A DNA stretch of 14,822 bases from Phycisphaerales bacterium (lineage in GTDB: Bacteria > Planctomycetota > Phycisphaerae > UBA1845 > Fen-1342), in contig JALHJL010000075.1 in assembly GCA_022839625.1 (NCBI GenBank), positions 1 to 14,822 on the forward strand, read 5' to 3'. The translations under genes were made by a program, and so were the position numbers. Below are positions 14,221-14,822 of this stretch, one piece after another. Position 1 is the first letter of the stretch, and every line of letters starts with the position of its first letter. Below the pieces are notes generated by a model. That model did not search any database. It saw only the letters and a program-made list of their open reading frames with translations, and was not told the DNA's origin.

Positions 14221-14269
14221 GGTGGACACCGCCCACCGGCGCCTGGGACCACCGACGTCCGGTCGGTGG
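14221..14269 (-). promoter_or_regulatory. Paired hairpins in the prs leader
   Basis: The first is a perfect 8-bp stem, CCACCGAC/GTCGGTGG, with a 5-nt loop (14249-14269). The second is a GGTGG/CCACC stem with a 7-nt loop (14221-14237). Both use the same CCACC/GGTGG core, so the arms can also pair across the hairpins. No T-run follows either. They lie between tRNA-Gln and the prs start codon. Confidence 0.35.
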
Positions 14270-14302
14270 GCGCGGCGGGCATCGCCCAGCCTGTCACCAG
14301 AT

Positions 14303-14374
14303 CTACCCGGCCTGGACTCGAACCAGGAATGCCAGGACCAAAACCTGGTGTGTTACCAATTACACCACCGGGTA
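14303..14374 (-). tRNA. tRNA-Gln (anticodon UUG)
   Basis: The 72-nt cloverleaf reads on the minus strand. The acceptor stem is TACCCGG/CCGGGTA with discriminator G. The D arm is GTGT/ACAC. The anticodon stem CCAGG/CCTGG has loop TTTTGGT, giving anticodon TTG. The T arm is CCTGG-TTCGAGT-CCAGG. The 3' CCA is not encoded. It lies 105 nt upstream of prs and may be co-transcribed with it. Confidence 0.96.
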
Positions 14375-14463
14375 AGGGGACGATTGATTTCGAGTCGTCC
14401 GATGCCCGCGCGTCGCGTTCGCACAAGCAAGCACGGTCGAGGACCCGCTCGGAGGCCTGCGCC

Positions 14464-14505
14464 GCCGCCCGTGTGTCACGGCGGCCCACTGTGGCGTTTC
14501 GCCAC
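14464..14505 (-). other. Two strong hairpins in the putative tRNA-Gln leader
   Basis: A GTGGCG/CGCCAC perfect stem with a 3-nt loop lies at 14491-14505. A nine-pair stem with one bulged base, around a 3-nt loop, lies at 14464-14485. Both fall between the promoter at 14561-14590 and tRNA-Gln, so they would be in the untranslated leader or in a separate small RNA. Confidence 0.35.
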
Positions 14506-14560
14506 GCGCCCCAGGCGAACGGGGATAACGCTCCGGCCGCGACGCCGACCGGAAAGCAGG

Positions 14561-14590
14561 AGTCTAGCAGGTCCGCGTCCACGGCGTCAA
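14561..14590 (-). promoter_or_regulatory. Sigma70-type promoter for the tRNA-Gln / prs run
   Basis: On the minus strand TTGACG (14590-14585), an 18-nt spacer and TAGACT (14566-14561) match consensus at five and four of six positions. The start would be near 14555, about 180 nt before the tRNA. No better promoter is visible closer to tRNA-Gln or prs. Confidence 0.5.
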
Positions 14591-14706
14591 CAGCGGCGCG
14601 GCGATTATGCGATTGGGGTGTGACCACGCATTGCGGCGGCGGATGAGGTGAGCTGGCGGAACAGGTTGCGGTTTCGAGTTGGGCTGTCTTGGCAAGGTGG
14701 CCGGGC

Positions 14707-14822
14707 ATGAGCGCGGAAATGAACGCGCGGGACTTCGAGGCGTGGGCGGCCACGATGCGGGGGGAGTACGACGTTTTCCCGCGGCAAACCTGGGCGGCGA
14801 TGCAGGCGGCCCGCAAGGGGCA
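14707..14822 (+). CDS. Start of an unknown plus-strand gene (cut by right edge)
   Basis: The ATG at 14707 has AAGGTGG about 6 nt upstream and opens a frame that runs to the window edge, 38 full codons. It begins MSAEMNARDFEAWAATMRGE. Nearly every third codon position is G or C, as in the other genes here, which supports real coding. The product start is rich in Ala, Trp and Met with no signal peptide. An ATG at 14719 is an alternative start. The family cannot be told from this fragment. It is divergent from the tRNA-Gln/prs run. Confidence 0.55.
   Translation, partial: MSAEMNARDFEAWAATMRGEYDVFPRQTWAAMQAARKG

Larger units (their letters stand above)
14375..14706. other. Intergenic region upstream of tRNA-Gln
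   Basis: No credible gene is seen. The long minus-strand frame running through it also crosses the tRNA and lacks any protein-like pattern. The region holds the candidate promoter (14561-14590) and two hairpins (14464-14505). Confidence 0.5.

Noticed and set aside
14202..14816. Minus-strand open frame of 204 codons at the right end
   Set aside because: It runs through tRNA-Gln and the prs leader and shows no protein-like pattern. The plus-strand frame from 14707 has better codon use and a ribosome binding site.
1..14822. CRISPR arrays, transposons, integrases, phage or defence genes
   Set aside because: No regularly spaced direct repeats, terminal inverted repeats with a transposase, or recognisable mobile or defence proteins were seen on either strand.

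Overview
The window is a GC-rich stretch of bacterial chromosome, with almost all genes on the minus strand. It looks like a member of the Planctomycetota, probably a Phycisphaerae-type lineage. This is inferred from the secreted Cys-rich protein at the left edge (NDDCANA-type opening, repeated GACC modules, a DGWNG domain) and from the generally high G/C at third codon positions. I did no database search. I see no mobile element, CRISPR array, rRNA or prophage.

Layout from left to right. (1) 1-1718, minus: a large exported Cys-rich protein cut by the window edge, with a long leader and a candidate promoter near 1933-1962. (2) 1719-2301: no gene; its right half holds a run of short perfect hairpins. 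(3) 2302-2375, minus: tRNA-Val(UAC). (4) 2510-4160, minus: rpiB overlaps the 3' end of a fused gene joining a TsaC/YrdC threonylcarbamoyl-AMP synthase to a YwlE-like low-molecular-weight phosphatase. A divergent plus-strand gene for a small basic protein (4221-4529) starts next to it, and the two candidate promoters overlap at their -10 boxes. (5) 4561-6341: a self-contained unit with a strong promoter (6313-6341), a 91-residue Cys-rich secreted protein, a 382-residue exported helical protein and a terminator (4566-4608). (6) 6438-8326: a promoter, a stand-alone degenerate receiver protein and a GGDEF diguanylate cyclase whose own receiver-like domain lacks the phospho-acceptor Asp. (7) 8572-14374, minus: a housekeeping run of tRNA-Gln, prs, rplY, pth, rpsF, ssb, rpsR, rplI and dnaB. 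It couples PRPP supply, ribosomal proteins, peptidyl-tRNA recycling and DNA replication. rplI and dnaB overlap by 65 nt. (8) The right edge has the start of an unknown plus-strand gene at 14707.

Nothing here is clearly a new defence or biosynthetic system. The most interesting points are the TsaC-phosphatase fusion beside rpiB, the rplI/dnaB dual-coded overlap built on a GAC repeat, the overlapping divergent promoters, the paired degenerate receivers upstream of an intact GGDEF domain, and several structured untranslated regions. Promoter and RNA calls were made by eye and are tentative.
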